This document shows positions 27,434-36,604 of a stretch of 41,696 nucleotides of DNA, one piece after another. Numbering within the stretch: the first letter of the stretch is position 1; every line of letters starts with the position of its first letter. The stretch spans positions 122,935-164,630 of the forward strand of contig CAJAJL010000059.1 of NCBI GenBank assembly GCA_903940125.1, written 5' to 3'. The translations under genes were made by a program, and so were the position numbers. Source of the DNA: an uncultured Chlorobiaceae bacterium (GTDB taxonomy: Bacteria; Bacteroidota; Chlorobiia; Chlorobiales; Chlorobiaceae). The notes under the pieces were generated by a model that searched no databases, was not told the DNA's origin, and worked only from the letters and a program-made list of their open reading frames with translations.

Positions 27434-28063
27434 TTAATAATATGGAGACTTGCTCACAATGTCGGGCTCTGTTCCGAACCAGACAAGAGCGTAGTGATCC
27501 GAGATTGCTAATCCGACAGCATTCCATCGACTTCTGTTCCAAGTACCAGCATTAATGATAACTGCATTATGCGCTGACGAGCCAATCCACAGGCTTAATG
27601 CAGTGCCCGGGTCTATCCTGTCACTCGTCCAGGCAGCTATTTCATACCCTTTACCGCTATAACCCGTCAGCTCAGCCGGCTTGCTCCACATGAACTTTCC
27701 ACTGCCGCCACCAGTATCGCAGAAAGGCTTCCAAGAACCATACCTGGACCAACTATGCATTGAACATGGTTTTGCAGGAGGATGCAGCTCAAGATCGCGT
27801 GCATGAATTCTTGCAACACAGGACAAATTTGATGACACAGGAATAGATGCCAACCCGTTCTGGTGACGGTAATTCATCATCAAATTGTACAAATATAATT
27901 CATCATCTGAGAGGTTTGCCCTGAATGACGGCAGAATATTCTCACCGAAAAGATTTCCGCCACCCTGATTACAAGCAAATGGAGTTACAATAACAGCAAC
28001 AATAAAGAAAAGTATTCCCATTCCGCGATTCAATTCTCTGTACATACGCTTGTTTATCATCAT
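27434..28063 (-). CDS. CAP/SCP-domain protein, secreted or lipid-anchored
   Basis: A 209-aa protein of the CAP superfamily. A hydrophobic N-terminal segment (about residues 14-28) ends at TPFACNQG, which could be an imperfect lipobox with Cys31, so the protein may be an exported lipoprotein. The domain starts near LYNLMMNYRHQNGLASIPV and contains histidine in CSMHSWS, glutamate in KGYEIAAW and histidine in SSAHNAVII, the conserved CAP cavity residues, followed by WNAVGLAI. The function of bacterial CAP proteins is mostly unknown. It is divergent from rqcH. Confidence 0.8.
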   Translation of the reverse strand: MMINKRMYRELNRGMGILFFIVAVIVTPFACNQGGGNLFGENILPSFRANLSDDELYLYNLMMNYRHQNGLASIPVSSNLSCVARIHARDLELHPPAKPCSMHSWSRYGSWKPFCDTGGGSGKFMWSKPAELTGYSGKGYEIAAWTSDRIDPGTALSLWIGSSAHNAVIINAGTWNRSRWNAVGLAISDHYALVWFGTEPDIVSKSPYY

Positions 28064-28184
28064 ATATCCCTGCTTACACGAATCGGAATCAATAAGGAAA
28101 ATAACACGACTTCAATTATAAAACTTCGGGGTTATCAATACATTATGAAAAAAAGATAGTGCTCATGCAACCCATTCGTCATTC

Positions 28185-29819
28185 ATGATACACAATTACT
28201 TCACACTCTACCACGCCGCTATGGAGCTGCATGAACGGCTTTCGGGGGGGCATGTGAGGGAGATCTATTCACAGCGTCAAAATGAACTCACCCTGAGCTG
28301 CATTGATGCTGATGGCCGACATCTTCAGATTGTGGTTGTCAGCCATACACCCCAACTCTCATTCTTTATCAATGAAAGGAGTTATAAAAAAACACGCAAT
28401 ACCGCAAACCTGATGAGCATGATCAATAACCAGCGGATTTCAAGCGTTGACATCGCTCTTTATGACAGGGAAATACGTTTTCATCTTGCCGATGCAGTTA
28501 TCATTGTCCTGCAGTTATTCACCTCCAAAACAAATGTCCTGCTTGTCAGAGAAAACCGCATTATTGATGCGTTCAAGCTGAAAAACTCCCTTGCCGGTCA
28601 GCCCTATGAGTGCAATAATAATTCACCAGGAGTTCTCAGAGAGCTTGAAGGTCTTGCAATGAATAAAAATTTTTTTCTGGCGCAACTCAGCTCACGAAAT
28701 GAAGAGAGCGTCTCCGAAAAACTTTCTGCCATTCTTCCCGGTTTTGACCGTGCCCTTGTTCGGGAAATAATACAACGGATAACGGGAGAGAGCTGTCCTG
28801 AAAAACTCTTCACCGCTTTTCAGTCACTTTTTTATGAACTGCTCGACTCCGGAGGAGCGGTGTTGGAAAATGAACATGGTGAACCGGAATTTTCGCTTCT
28901 GCACACATCACTTCCGCAGGCACGCTTGTTTCATACCGTTCTTGAGGGAGTGACCGATTACAGCATAACAATGCGGCAGTTTCTTGATACAAAAGAGAAG
29001 CTGAAAGAAGTTCGTGCCAGACTGCTGCGTGAAGTCAGAAAAAAACAAAAAGCACTTGACAGTTTCAACCCCGAAATGCTGGAGGAATTTGCCCGAAACT
29101 ATGAAAGCTCCGGCCATCTGCTCATGGCATCCCTCTACCTGCCAAGAACAAATCGAAAATACATCACGGTACCAAATATTTTCGAGCCCGGTACACCGGT
29201 CAAAACCATCCCTCTGAAAGAGGCGTTAACACTGCAGAAAAATGCTGAAGAGTATTTTTCAAAAGCTTCAAAAACCAGAGGAAAACTGAAAATAATGCAG
29301 GAGAGACATGCCAGACTTGAACAAGAAAAAACAGCAATTGAAGCGCGTCTTGCAGCCTCTGATGCAATAAAAACAGTCAAAGAAGCTCTTCGGTTTGCTG
29401 CAAGCCATACCGACCTGCCGAATAAATCCGGCGTTCTGCAATCGAAAAATAACCGTTCCGCCTTACCATTCAGAATTGTACAACTCTCTCCATCAGTCAC
29501 TCTTCTCATCGGCAAAAACGCAGCAAACAACGACCTGCTCACCTTTAGTTATGCCCGCCCCAATGATATCTGGCTCCATGCCCGCGGTGCATCAGGATCT
29601 CATTGCGTGCTGAAAGGGGCAACGCTGCACCATCTGAATGACATCCTCAAAGCTGCAGAAATTGCAGCATGGTATTCTGCCGCAAAACATTCAGAACTTG
29701 TTCCTGTGATATATACCCTTAAAAAATATGTCAGGCACAGCAAACAACATGCTGCCGGTCAGGTTGTCGTCGAACGGGAGGAGGTAGTTCTTGTAAGACC
29801 TTCAAAGGATATACAATAA
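28185..29819 (+). CDS. rqcH: RqcH/NFACT-family ribosome quality control factor
   Basis: Homologue of bacterial RqcH (formerly fibronectin-binding protein A family), which binds split 50S subunits carrying stalled peptidyl-tRNA and adds C-terminal alanine tails. The 544-aa protein has the NFACT-N domain with the Asp94-Arg95 pair in ALYDREIRF, matching the Asp-Arg needed for tailing in the Bacillus protein, a central helical/coiled-coil part (about 270-420) and the C-terminal NFACT-R (DUF814) domain with NDIWLHARGASGSHCVLKG. The ATG at 28185 lies in a divergent spacer with the CAP gene. Confidence 0.9.
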   Translation: MIHNYFTLYHAAMELHERLSGGHVREIYSQRQNELTLSCIDADGRHLQIVVVSHTPQLSFFINERSYKKTRNTANLMSMINNQRISSVDIALYDREIRFHLADAVIIVLQLFTSKTNVLLVRENRIIDAFKLKNSLAGQPYECNNNSPGVLRELEGLAMNKNFFLAQLSSRNEESVSEKLSAILPGFDRALVREIIQRITGESCPEKLFTAFQSLFYELLDSGGAVLENEHGEPEFSLLHTSLPQARLFHTVLEGVTDYSITMRQFLDTKEKLKEVRARLLREVRKKQKALDSFNPEMLEEFARNYESSGHLLMASLYLPRTNRKYITVPNIFEPGTPVKTIPLKEALTLQKNAEEYFSKASKTRGKLKIMQERHARLEQEKTAIEARLAASDAIKTVKEALRFAASHTDLPNKSGVLQSKNNRSALPFRIVQLSPSVTLLIGKNAANNDLLTFSYARPNDIWLHARGASGSHCVLKGATLHHLNDILKAAEIAAWYSAAKHSELVPVIYTLKKYVRHSKQHAAGQVVVEREEVVLVRPSKDIQ

Positions 29820-29937
29820 ATGGAAGATTCTAACCATCCATTATATATATTATGCAGGTTATGCAGGCAAAAAATGTATATCAGCAAAGGATTGATAACC
29901 ATCTTCATCCACTTTACAAATAACTTTATCCCCCACC

Positions 29938-30330
29938 ATGGAAACCTATAAACTTGTTTTACCAGAACACCTTAACCACTACGGCTTTCTGTTCGGCGGC
30001 AACCTTTTGAAATGGATCGATGAGGTCAGCTACATCACGGTATCACTGGATTATCCAGGTTGCAACTTTGTGACTGTGGGTATGGACAAGGTTGAGTTTA
30101 AAAAAAGCATACGGGGTGGATCGATTCTTTGTTTTGTGACTGAAAAAACAAGAGTTGGTCATACTTCGATCGAATATACCGTTCATGTCTATAAAAAAAG
30201 TATTGAAACCGGTGAACGGATTCTTGCTTTCAGCACGCACATCACCTTTGTCTGTCTTGATGAGAATGGTGTAAAAAAAGAGCTCTGCTGCGGATATAAA
30301 ACATCAGGTTCAGATAAGAATTGTTTCTGA
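29938..30330 (+). CDS. Hotdog-fold acyl-CoA thioesterase
   Basis: A 130-aa single hotdog domain of the YciA/cytosolic acyl-CoA hydrolase type. The active-site region [19 protein letters not shown] carries the catalytic aspartate, and [12 protein letters not shown] is the second conserved strand. It releases free acid and CoA from acyl-CoA; chain-length preference cannot be read. The stop lies 22 bases from the stop of the convergent LptG-like gene. Confidence 0.88.
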   Translation: METYKLVLPEHLNHYGFLFGGNLLKWIDEVSYITVSLDYPGCNFVTVGMDKVEFKKSIRGGSILCFVTEKTRVGHTSIEYTVHVYKKSIETGERILAFSTHITFVCLDENGVKKELCCGYKTSGSDKNCF

Positions 30331-30352
30331 TACCTTTTATTAATGCGTTCAA

Positions 30353-31684
30353 CTACCGTGAAGTATTAAATACAGAACCGCTCAGACTGACCACAAGACC
30401 AATGCCGATAAAGGCCATAACTGCATTGGCCAGCCACATGGAGATTATGGGATCAAGAATACCCCGTTCGGCAATTTTCTCTCCAGAAATCATGAGCATC
30501 CAATAGAGCACAAAAAAGAGCAACGACATGGATGCTCCGACTCCGAAACCACCTCGCCTGGCTAAAACGCCAAGAGGTGCGCCCACAAGGACAAAAATAA
30601 AACAAGCAAGAGAGAGAGAGTATTTTTTATGATAAGCCGCCATGTATTTATTGTACATCTCTCTGTTGGATTCTATGTTATTAAGTTCACTGTTCAACTG
30701 ATCAATCTGATGATCAAGATACTCTGTTGCGTCCGCTACCCCTATTGGACTCAGTGCAGCATTGGAACTTGTAAAACGATGAGCAGAATCATCAGATCGG
30801 CTTTCCGCTATAGTATGTTCCATGTTTTCAAGCGGGATGCTGATGTTTTTTTCAGATACCGATATCCTTTTCCTGAATTCATCAACGATAACAAGGAGTT
30901 CCTTCGCAGAAAGATCGCCATCTCCAGAACGCACCCGATCCCCGGCGGTGCGTGAGAAACCAAAACCGGTTGACTCAAAAATAAAACGATGTTTCTTAAA
31001 GCTTATGTTACGATAGGACTTGTGATCCGGCTGACTGATTTCATGAATTTCGCCGTTAAAAAGCGTCATGACTAAATAATGATAATCAGCAGTAAAATCG
31101 ATACTCCCCTTTTCAGCAGTAACCATGGCGCTGTAATCCTTCCTGGTAGTATCATAAATAACAATACCTTTCAGCTCTTTTGATTGGTCATCAGACTTAC
31201 GCACATAGATGGAATACCCGTCAACCAAGGTGGAAAAAGCATTTTCAGTTAAACCAAACGCAGGTTTCGCTTTTGCAATATCAACCATCAGGGATTTCGC
31301 ATAAAAGTTGGCTTCAGGCAACACGACATTATTGAACCGCTCAACAAGCACTGAAAGAATAAAACCTGCACAGAGCACTGGAATCATAACCCGATAGAGA
31401 GAGATCCCCGAGGCTCTTAAAACAGTCATTTCAGAGGTAGTGGTCAGAGAACCGAATACCATGACAACCGCAATAAGAACAGCCATGGGCGCAGCAAGAC
31501 CAACCATCCATGCTGACTGCAAAACAATCAGTTCAAGAATGGCTGAAAATTCAATACCCTTCCCTATGAAACGATCGGCGAAAGTGGCAAAAAACTGCAG
31601 AATAAGTACAAAAACTATAGTGATAAAAGCAAACAGGAAAGGACCGAGATGCGATTTAAGGATATAGCGATCGATAATTCTCAT
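30353..31684 (-). CDS. LptF/LptG-family lipopolysaccharide export permease
   Basis: Inner membrane component of the Lpt machinery that extracts LPS and passes it to the periplasmic bridge. The start MRIIDRYILKSHLGPFLFAF (ATG 31684) is the typical YjgP/YjgQ N terminus; 25 upstream codons are rejected. The 443-aa protein has about three helices at the N terminus, a periplasmic beta-jellyroll part and three C-terminal helices with APLGVLARRGGFGVGASMS. An extra helical stretch of about 100 residues (roughly 250-350) precedes the last helices. Whether it is LptF or LptG is not settled. Confidence 0.9.
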   Translation of the reverse strand: MRIIDRYILKSHLGPFLFAFITIVFVLILQFFATFADRFIGKGIEFSAILELIVLQSAWMVGLAAPMAVLIAVVMVFGSLTTTSEMTVLRASGISLYRVMIPVLCAGFILSVLVERFNNVVLPEANFYAKSLMVDIAKAKPAFGLTENAFSTLVDGYSIYVRKSDDQSKELKGIVIYDTTRKDYSAMVTAEKGSIDFTADYHYLVMTLFNGEIHEISQPDHKSYRNISFKKHRFIFESTGFGFSRTAGDRVRSGDGDLSAKELLVIVDEFRKRISVSEKNISIPLENMEHTIAESRSDDSAHRFTSSNAALSPIGVADATEYLDHQIDQLNSELNNIESNREMYNKYMAAYHKKYSLSLACFIFVLVGAPLGVLARRGGFGVGASMSLLFFVLYWMLMISGEKIAERGILDPIISMWLANAVMAFIGIGLVVSLSGSVFNTSR

Positions 31685-31776
31685 CAAGCCAATAACTACA
31701 TATTTTTTTAGAGCGAACACGAAAACCCAATATATTCGCACAGTACTTGAAAATAACAAATACTATCAACCAGTTA

Positions 31777-34761
31777 TCATCCCGGTTCAGCAATTTCTAA
31801 AAACATCAAATAGACCTGATATGGTTTTTTCTCCCCTTCCCGTAACAGAGGAACTGCGCTCGCCTTAATCCATATACGCTTCGTCTCTGAAGAATGGACC
31901 ATACCCATGACAATGCCACTGACAGGCTTCCCTGTGCGCAACGCAACCACATCCGGATATTCTTCCACAGGAAAATCTGACCCATCCTTCCTTACAAGTT
32001 TCCATTGAAGTTCAGAGAGAGTTTGACCCTGCATATCTTTCAAGGAAATCCCTATCATCCGCACTGCTTCAGGATTTGCCATCACTATTTTTCCATCCGG
32101 ATTCTGAAGAATAGTTCCAACAGGCATGACTTCAAACAATAGCCGGAAACTCTCCTTCTGCTCACAAAGACTCTGTTCCAGGTTTTTCGCTATAGTGATA
32201 TCATGAAAAGTGATCACCAGACCAACAATGCGATTTTCCTGTGTACGGTACGGCATGATCCTCACCATAAACCAGCGACCATCAGTTGCAGAAACCTCCT
32301 TTTCAGTAAAAATAAGAGTGTGAAGCACTTGACGCGCATCGTCAGCAAGAGCCGGATAGTGCAGGTCGGTAACGATATCGGTTATCGGACGACCAACATC
32401 TTTGGGGATAAGTTTGATTATAGCAGCAGTTCTGGTAGTAAACCGGCGTATGTTAAGCTCATCGTCAAGAAAAAGTGTTGCAATATCAGTGCTGTTCAAC
32501 AGGTTTTTCATGTCATTGTTGGCCTGCGACAGATCACTCACTTTGGACTGCAGCTCCTGATTTACCGTCTGCAACTCCTCGTTCAGCGACTGCATCTCCT
32601 CCTTTGAAGTGGTAAGCTCCTCGTTCGTACTCTGCATCTCCTCATTGGCAGACTGCATCTCTTCATTTGTTGACTTAAGTTCCTCCTGCGAGGTCTGCAT
32701 CTCTTCACGAATGGTGATAATTTCATCCTTGGCCTGATTAAGCTCCCCAATCAGTGATAAAATGCGGCCGGAGCTGACATCGTCATGCGAAGCAGTACCA
32801 AATTTGACCTTTGCAGTCACGCTCTTTGCAACATCAGAAAAAACCATCATGACCAGACCTTTCAGAGCCTGTGGCTTATCAATCAGTTTAACCGTTACAT
32901 CAACAATCTGTGTTCCCCCGTTTGTTCCAACTACCAGACCCTTTTTAGTTAACTCACCTTCCTGTCGGATTACATTCGCAAGCAGGACATTCAGTTCGTA
33001 ACGCAGTCCTTCACGAGCCATGGCAATGACATTCATATTTGCTTTTCCTGCTGACGGCTCAAGGTATTTACCGGTTCTCCCGCTGATGTAGATGATATCC
33101 CCCTTAGCATTCGTCAACACCGCAGCAGGCGCAAAATGCTTCAGTAAATACTGGTCTATTATTGTTTTCAAGTTCAGATCGGAAATTGTTGATGTTTTCA
33201 AAATTTCCGAAGTATCCTGCGTCTTCAGTACGGTAGGGGCAAATGATGATGGAAAATCAATAGTCTCTACACGCACGCCCTGGTTCAGCTGCCTGAAAAG
33301 ACGTGTTTTGCTGTCAAGCGGTTCAAACAGATGAGTATTGGATCCAATAGTCTCGGCACTTCCTAAAAAAAGAATACCACCGGGATTAAGACTGTAATGA
33401 AACAATGACAGAAGTTTTTTCTGGAGTTCCTGCTCCATATAAATCAGCAGGTTGCGACAAACAAGAATATCAAGCTTGGTGAAGGGGGGATCCATAATCA
33501 CATTCTGAGGCGCAAAAACTATTGATTCTCGTATCTCTCTTGTTATTCTGTAGCCTCGGTCATCTTTGTCAAAAAAACGTTTAAGGCGTTCCGCAGAAAC
33601 ATCCTCAATGATATTTGGTGGATAAAATCCTGATCGTGCCTTATCAATGGCATCTTTATCAAGATCGGTTGCAAATATCTGGAATTTGAAATTTCCAGAA
33701 GGCTTCAAGGCAGCAAGAACTTCTCTGAACACAATTGCAAGTGAATAGGGCTCTTCACCAGTTGAACAACCGGTCACCCATGCCCGCAATACACCGCCAG
33801 ATGGGTGGGCAGCAATAATGGAAGGAATTGCCAGTGTTTTCAGAGTCTCCCAGGCAAGTGGATCACGGAAAAAACTTGTCACACCAATCAGCAGCTCCTT
33901 GAAAAGCAGTTCTGTCTCATGTGGATTCTCCTGAAGAAACCTTACATAATCTGTAATCTTTTCAATCTGGTGTATGCCCATACGACGCTCAATACGCCTG
34001 TATATTGTGTTTTTTTTATAGGACGAAAAATCGTGACCTGTATGTGTGCGCAAAAGAATGACAACTTTTTCCAAGGCACTAAGCGCCTTGTCCTCTAGTA
34101 TCATTTGAGGTGTGACAATAATGTGAACATGATGAAGATAAGAGATAATCTTTGCAGGAAGATCCTCAACTGGAGCAACCACATCAGCCAATCCTTCATC
34201 TATGGCGCTTCGGGGCATACCGTCAAACTTGGCAGAAGCCGGATCCTGAACAAAAACCCCACCACCTTTTTCTTTTATAGAACGCAAACCAAGTGTTCCG
34301 TCAAAACCCATACCGGAAAGAATTACACCGATGGAGTGCTCCTGAAAATCATCCGCCAAAGAACGGAAAAAGAAATCAATGGGCAACCGCAATCCTCGAG
34401 GCTTGACCATATCAAGTAAATGCAATACACCATGCAAAATCGTCATATCCTGATTTGGAGGAATAATATATACGTGATCAGGTTCGATTTTGAGCCGATC
34501 AGTCACCTGCATGACAGGCATAGAAGTAGCCCGCTGAAGCAGTTCGACCATTATCCCCTTGTGTGTCGGGTCAAGATGCTGAACAATAACAAAAGCCATC
34601 CCGGAGCTGGAGGGAACATTTTTCAAAAAAAGATCAATTGCTTCAAGCCCTCCAGCTGATGCACCAATACCAATCACAGGAAAAGAGTATACCGGCGTCT
34701 GCTTGATAACATCAGCTTCAGGCAATTTTTTCGTTTTCCGTACGATAGGCTCTTTTCTCAT
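31777..34761 (-). CDS. CheB-CheR fusion sensor with PAS domains
   Basis: A 994-aa fusion. Residues about 28-210 form a CheB-type methylesterase without its receiver domain; the catalytic triad Ser35 (GASAGG), His62 (QHLDP) and Asp154 (GFDGT) is intact. Residues 225-500 form a CheR-type methyltransferase with WVTGCSTGEEPYSLAI as SAM site and LDILVCRNLLIY. A PAS-like region (about 530-645), a long coiled coil (667-753) with recurring NEEMQS heptads, and two further PAS units follow. No histidine kinase domain and no chemotaxis partners are seen nearby. ATG 34761 is preceded by AGAGGAG. Confidence 0.92.
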   Translation of the reverse strand: MRKEPIVRKTKKLPEADVIKQTPVYSFPVIGIGASAGGLEAIDLFLKNVPSSSGMAFVIVQHLDPTHKGIMVELLQRATSMPVMQVTDRLKIEPDHVYIIPPNQDMTILHGVLHLLDMVKPRGLRLPIDFFFRSLADDFQEHSIGVILSGMGFDGTLGLRSIKEKGGGVFVQDPASAKFDGMPRSAIDEGLADVVAPVEDLPAKIISYLHHVHIIVTPQMILEDKALSALEKVVILLRTHTGHDFSSYKKNTIYRRIERRMGIHQIEKITDYVRFLQENPHETELLFKELLIGVTSFFRDPLAWETLKTLAIPSIIAAHPSGGVLRAWVTGCSTGEEPYSLAIVFREVLAALKPSGNFKFQIFATDLDKDAIDKARSGFYPPNIIEDVSAERLKRFFDKDDRGYRITREIRESIVFAPQNVIMDPPFTKLDILVCRNLLIYMEQELQKKLLSLFHYSLNPGGILFLGSAETIGSNTHLFEPLDSKTRLFRQLNQGVRVETIDFPSSFAPTVLKTQDTSEILKTSTISDLNLKTIIDQYLLKHFAPAAVLTNAKGDIIYISGRTGKYLEPSAGKANMNVIAMAREGLRYELNVLLANVIRQEGELTKKGLVVGTNGGTQIVDVTVKLIDKPQALKGLVMMVFSDVAKSVTAKVKFGTASHDDVSSGRILSLIGELNQAKDEIITIREEMQTSQEELKSTNEEMQSANEEMQSTNEELTTSKEEMQSLNEELQTVNQELQSKVSDLSQANNDMKNLLNSTDIATLFLDDELNIRRFTTRTAAIIKLIPKDVGRPITDIVTDLHYPALADDARQVLHTLIFTEKEVSATDGRWFMVRIMPYRTQENRIVGLVITFHDITIAKNLEQSLCEQKESFRLLFEVMPVGTILQNPDGKIVMANPEAVRMIGISLKDMQGQTLSELQWKLVRKDGSDFPVEEYPDVVALRTGKPVSGIVMGMVHSSETKRIWIKASAVPLLREGEKKPYQVYLMFLEIAEPG

Positions 34762-34771
34762 GATGCTCCTC

Positions 34772-35160
34772 TGTTTTGAACAATATTATGAGTCTCCAAT
34801 CCCTTATTCTGCATGAATACACTCTCTCCTTCAACACACTGAACTCGCAAATCCTTATATTATTGACATATATAAAGAACATTCAAGCACCGTTTGTCGA
34901 CCTGATATTAATATACAGTTAATACATTGCAAACTGACCGTTACCATCACCATTATTGCAGAGAATCACTGATAAGTGTAAGGTTTATGTAACTGCAGTC
35001 GGTATAATCTCACCGGCATCTCACCTTTTGAACCCCATGCATATATGCACATGTGTTACACATAGTGCCGGATGAATGTTAAAGAGGGTCGCTGAATAAA
35101 AGAACGTATTGGACAAATGGCAGGGTATCAAAGACCGCAAAAGCAAAAATAAGGTATAAA
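34772..35160. other. Gene-free stretch between the CheB-CheR fusion and the tRNA-Lys terminator
   Basis: I see no convincing protein gene in these roughly 390 bases. They contain a possible minus-strand promoter for the CheB-CheR gene and a cluster of palindromes (35037-35063) flanked by CCGGCA (35013-35018) and TGCCGG (35067-35072), which could pair as a stem. The right part up to 35160 shows nothing recognisable. Confidence 0.5.
34857..34886 (-). promoter_or_regulatory. Possible promoter of the CheB-CheR fusion gene
   Basis: On the minus strand TTGAAT (34881-34886) and TAATAT (34857-34862) are 18 bases apart, placing a start near 34850 and a leader of about 90 bases. The surrounding A/T richness makes chance matches likely. 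Confidence 0.35.
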
Positions 35161-35202
35161 AAAATAAAGACCTACAAGCGTAAACCTGTAAGTCTTTATT
35201 TT
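35155..35202 (-). terminator. Terminator of the secG-tRNA-Lys transcript
   Basis: AAATAAAGAC pairs perfectly with GTCTTTATTT, extended by TACA/TGTA after one mismatch, around a loop of about ten bases. On the minus strand it is followed by a run of Ts. It begins directly after the encoded CCA of tRNA-Lys. The near-perfect stem could also stop transcription from the plus strand. Confidence 0.8.
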
Positions 35203-35208
35203 ATATGG

Positions 35209-35280
35209 TGCGCCCGGGAGGACTCGAACCTCCAACCCATTGATTAAGAGTCAATTGCTCTACCATTGAGCCACGGGCGC
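35209..35280 (-). tRNA. tRNA-Lys (anticodon CUU)
   Basis: Complete cloverleaf on the minus strand: acceptor GCGCCCG/CGGGCGC, anticodon loop CTCTTAA with anticodon CTT (35246-35248), T-arm GGAGGTTCGAGTCCTCC, discriminator A and an encoded CCA at 35208-35206. It lies only eight bases after the secG stop, so it is likely processed from the secG transcript. Confidence 0.95.
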
Positions 35281-35288
35281 ATATAATC

Positions 35289-35639
35289 TTATTTTGCAGG
35301 CAGTGCAGGAAGCGAGGGTGCTACAGGCAATGTTTTTACCGGTGCTGCCGGTGCCGCAGGGACAGTTTTCTGAAGAACGCTTTCAGGTGAAGTTGCTGCT
35401 GTCTTTTTACCTGGAAGAGTAAACTGAGCGATAAAACAAAGCACCATAACAATTGCAGCAAGAATACCTGTTGTCTTGCTTAAAAAATCTCCAGTCCTTC
35501 TTACTCCGAGAGTCTGCACCGTACCAAGACTGGACATGCCACCGGTCAGACCGCTGCCGCTTTTAGGACTCTGAAGCAAAATAGAACCTATAAGCAGAAT
35601 CGATGCAAGTAAACCAACAATGACAATAAAAACATGCAT
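35289..35639 (-). CDS. secG: Preprotein translocase subunit SecG
   Basis: Small membrane subunit of the SecYEG channel. The first helix ([20 protein letters not shown]), the conserved cytoplasmic loop [13 protein letters not shown] and the second helix (about residues 55-75) are clear. The 116-aa protein ends in a Pro/Ala/Val-rich low-complexity tail of about 38 residues. It is divergent from the DUF2905 gene and followed by tRNA-Lys. Confidence 0.93.
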   Translation of the reverse strand: MHVFIVIVGLLASILLIGSILLQSPKSGSGLTGGMSSLGTVQTLGVRRTGDFLSKTTGILAAIVMVLCFIAQFTLPGKKTAATSPESVLQKTVPAAPAAPVKTLPVAPSLPALPAK

Positions 35640-35725
35640 TTCCAGCCGCTTTAATAAATTTGCAAATATCGTATCTTCATATGATAATGGCCATAAGTTA
35701 GCAACTTTTAAAAAATATCCAAATC

Positions 35726-35968
35726 GTGTTTTCAGATGCAGGGAAAATAGTTGTTGCCGGAGGTCTGATAATCGTTGGATTCGGACTGCTTCTTATGATT
35801 ATTGAAAGTGATGCATCATCACGGTGGCTCAACTGGTTCGGAAATCTTCCTCTTGATATTAAAATTGAGAAGAGTAACTTCCGGTTTTATTTTCCAATAG
35901 GCTCTTCAATACTGCTCTCTCTTCTGCTCAGCCTTTTGCTGTTCCTTATTAACAAATTTATCCGATGA
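35726..35968 (+). CDS. DUF2905-family small membrane protein
   Basis: An 80-aa protein with two hydrophobic segments around a conserved loop, [19 protein letters not shown], the hallmark of DUF2905. The function is unknown. The start is GTG 35726, since an in-frame TAG at 35699-35701 excludes the upstream ATG and no other start codon lies between; no clear ribosome binding site is seen. It is seven bases upstream of hisB and probably cotranscribed with it. Confidence 0.82.
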   Translation: MFSDAGKIVVAGGLIIVGFGLLLMIIESDASSRWLNWFGNLPLDIKIEKSNFRFYFPIGSSILLSLLLSLLLFLINKFIR

Positions 35969-35975
35969 TCAATTC

Positions 35976-36578
35976 ATGAAGGAAACAATAAACACCGCTC
36001 TCCGTACTGTAACGGTGACGAGAACCACTAAAGAGACAGAGATCAATGCTACACTCTCTCTTGACGGCACAGGGATAAGCTCCATCAAGTCCGGGGTGGT
36101 GTTTTTCGATCACATGCTGACCAATTTCACCAAACATTCAGGATTTGATCTGACACTCGAATGCAGAGGCGATCTTGATGTGGATGATCATCATACCATT
36201 GAAGACATTGCAATTGTTCTTGGGAAAGCTTTTACGGATGCGCTTGGCGATAAACGGGGGATACAGCGCTATGGATGGTCTATAATTCCTATGGATGAAG
36301 CTCTGGCGCGTTGCGCAGTTGATCTTGGTGGAAGAAGTTATTGTGTGTTCAATGCCAAGTTCAAACGAGCGGTCATACAAGGGTTTTCAACAGAGATGGT
36401 GAAACATTTTTTTGTTTCACTTTCAGAAAGTATGAAAGCCAATATCCACCTGTCTATCCTTGAGGGAGAAAATACACATCACAAAATAGAAGCTCTATTC
36501 AAGTCTTTTGCGTATGCAATGAAGGCGGCCGTTTCGATAACCGGCTCGGGAATTCCATCAACAAAGGGAAAGCTTTAA
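35976..36578 (+). CDS. hisB: Imidazoleglycerol-phosphate dehydratase
   Basis: Sixth step of histidine synthesis: dehydrates imidazole glycerol phosphate to imidazole acetol phosphate with two Mn2+ ions. The metal ligands are visible in [27 protein letters not shown] and [15 protein letters not shown]. At 200 aa it is the single-function form, not fused to a phosphatase. No other his gene is nearby. Its stop codon lies inside a strong palindrome. Confidence 0.96.
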   Translation: MKETINTALRTVTVTRTTKETEINATLSLDGTGISSIKSGVVFFDHMLTNFTKHSGFDLTLECRGDLDVDDHHTIEDIAIVLGKAFTDALGDKRGIQRYGWSIIPMDEALARCAVDLGGRSYCVFNAKFKRAVIQGFSTEMVKHFFVSLSESMKANIHLSILEGENTHHKIEALFKSFAYAMKAAVSITGSGIPSTKGKL

Positions 36579-36588
36579 GCTTTCCCTT
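36564..36588. terminator. Palindromic hairpin at the hisB/rny convergence
   Basis: AAGGGAAAGCTT and AAGCTTTCCCTT are perfect 12-base arms around one base, overlapping the hisB stop. It lies between convergent genes and probably serves both strands, although no good T-run follows on the plus strand. Confidence 0.6.
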
Positions 36589-36604
36589 CAAGGTTTGACC
36601 AATC

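Noticed and set aside
29819-29842. Hairpin AATGGA/TCCATT after rqcH
   Set aside because: Six A/T-rich pairs with a 12-base loop and no T-run on the plus strand; not convincing as a terminator.
32520-32710. Regular short repeats in DNA that could suggest a CRISPR or satellite array
   Set aside because: The repeats are in frame and encode NEEMQS-type heptads of the coiled coil in the CheB-CheR fusion; there are no conserved spacers.
35687-35725. Upstream ATG for the DUF2905 gene
   Set aside because: An in-frame TAG at 35699-35701 interrupts it, so the GTG at 35726 is used; the residues between read somewhat like protein but have no start codon.
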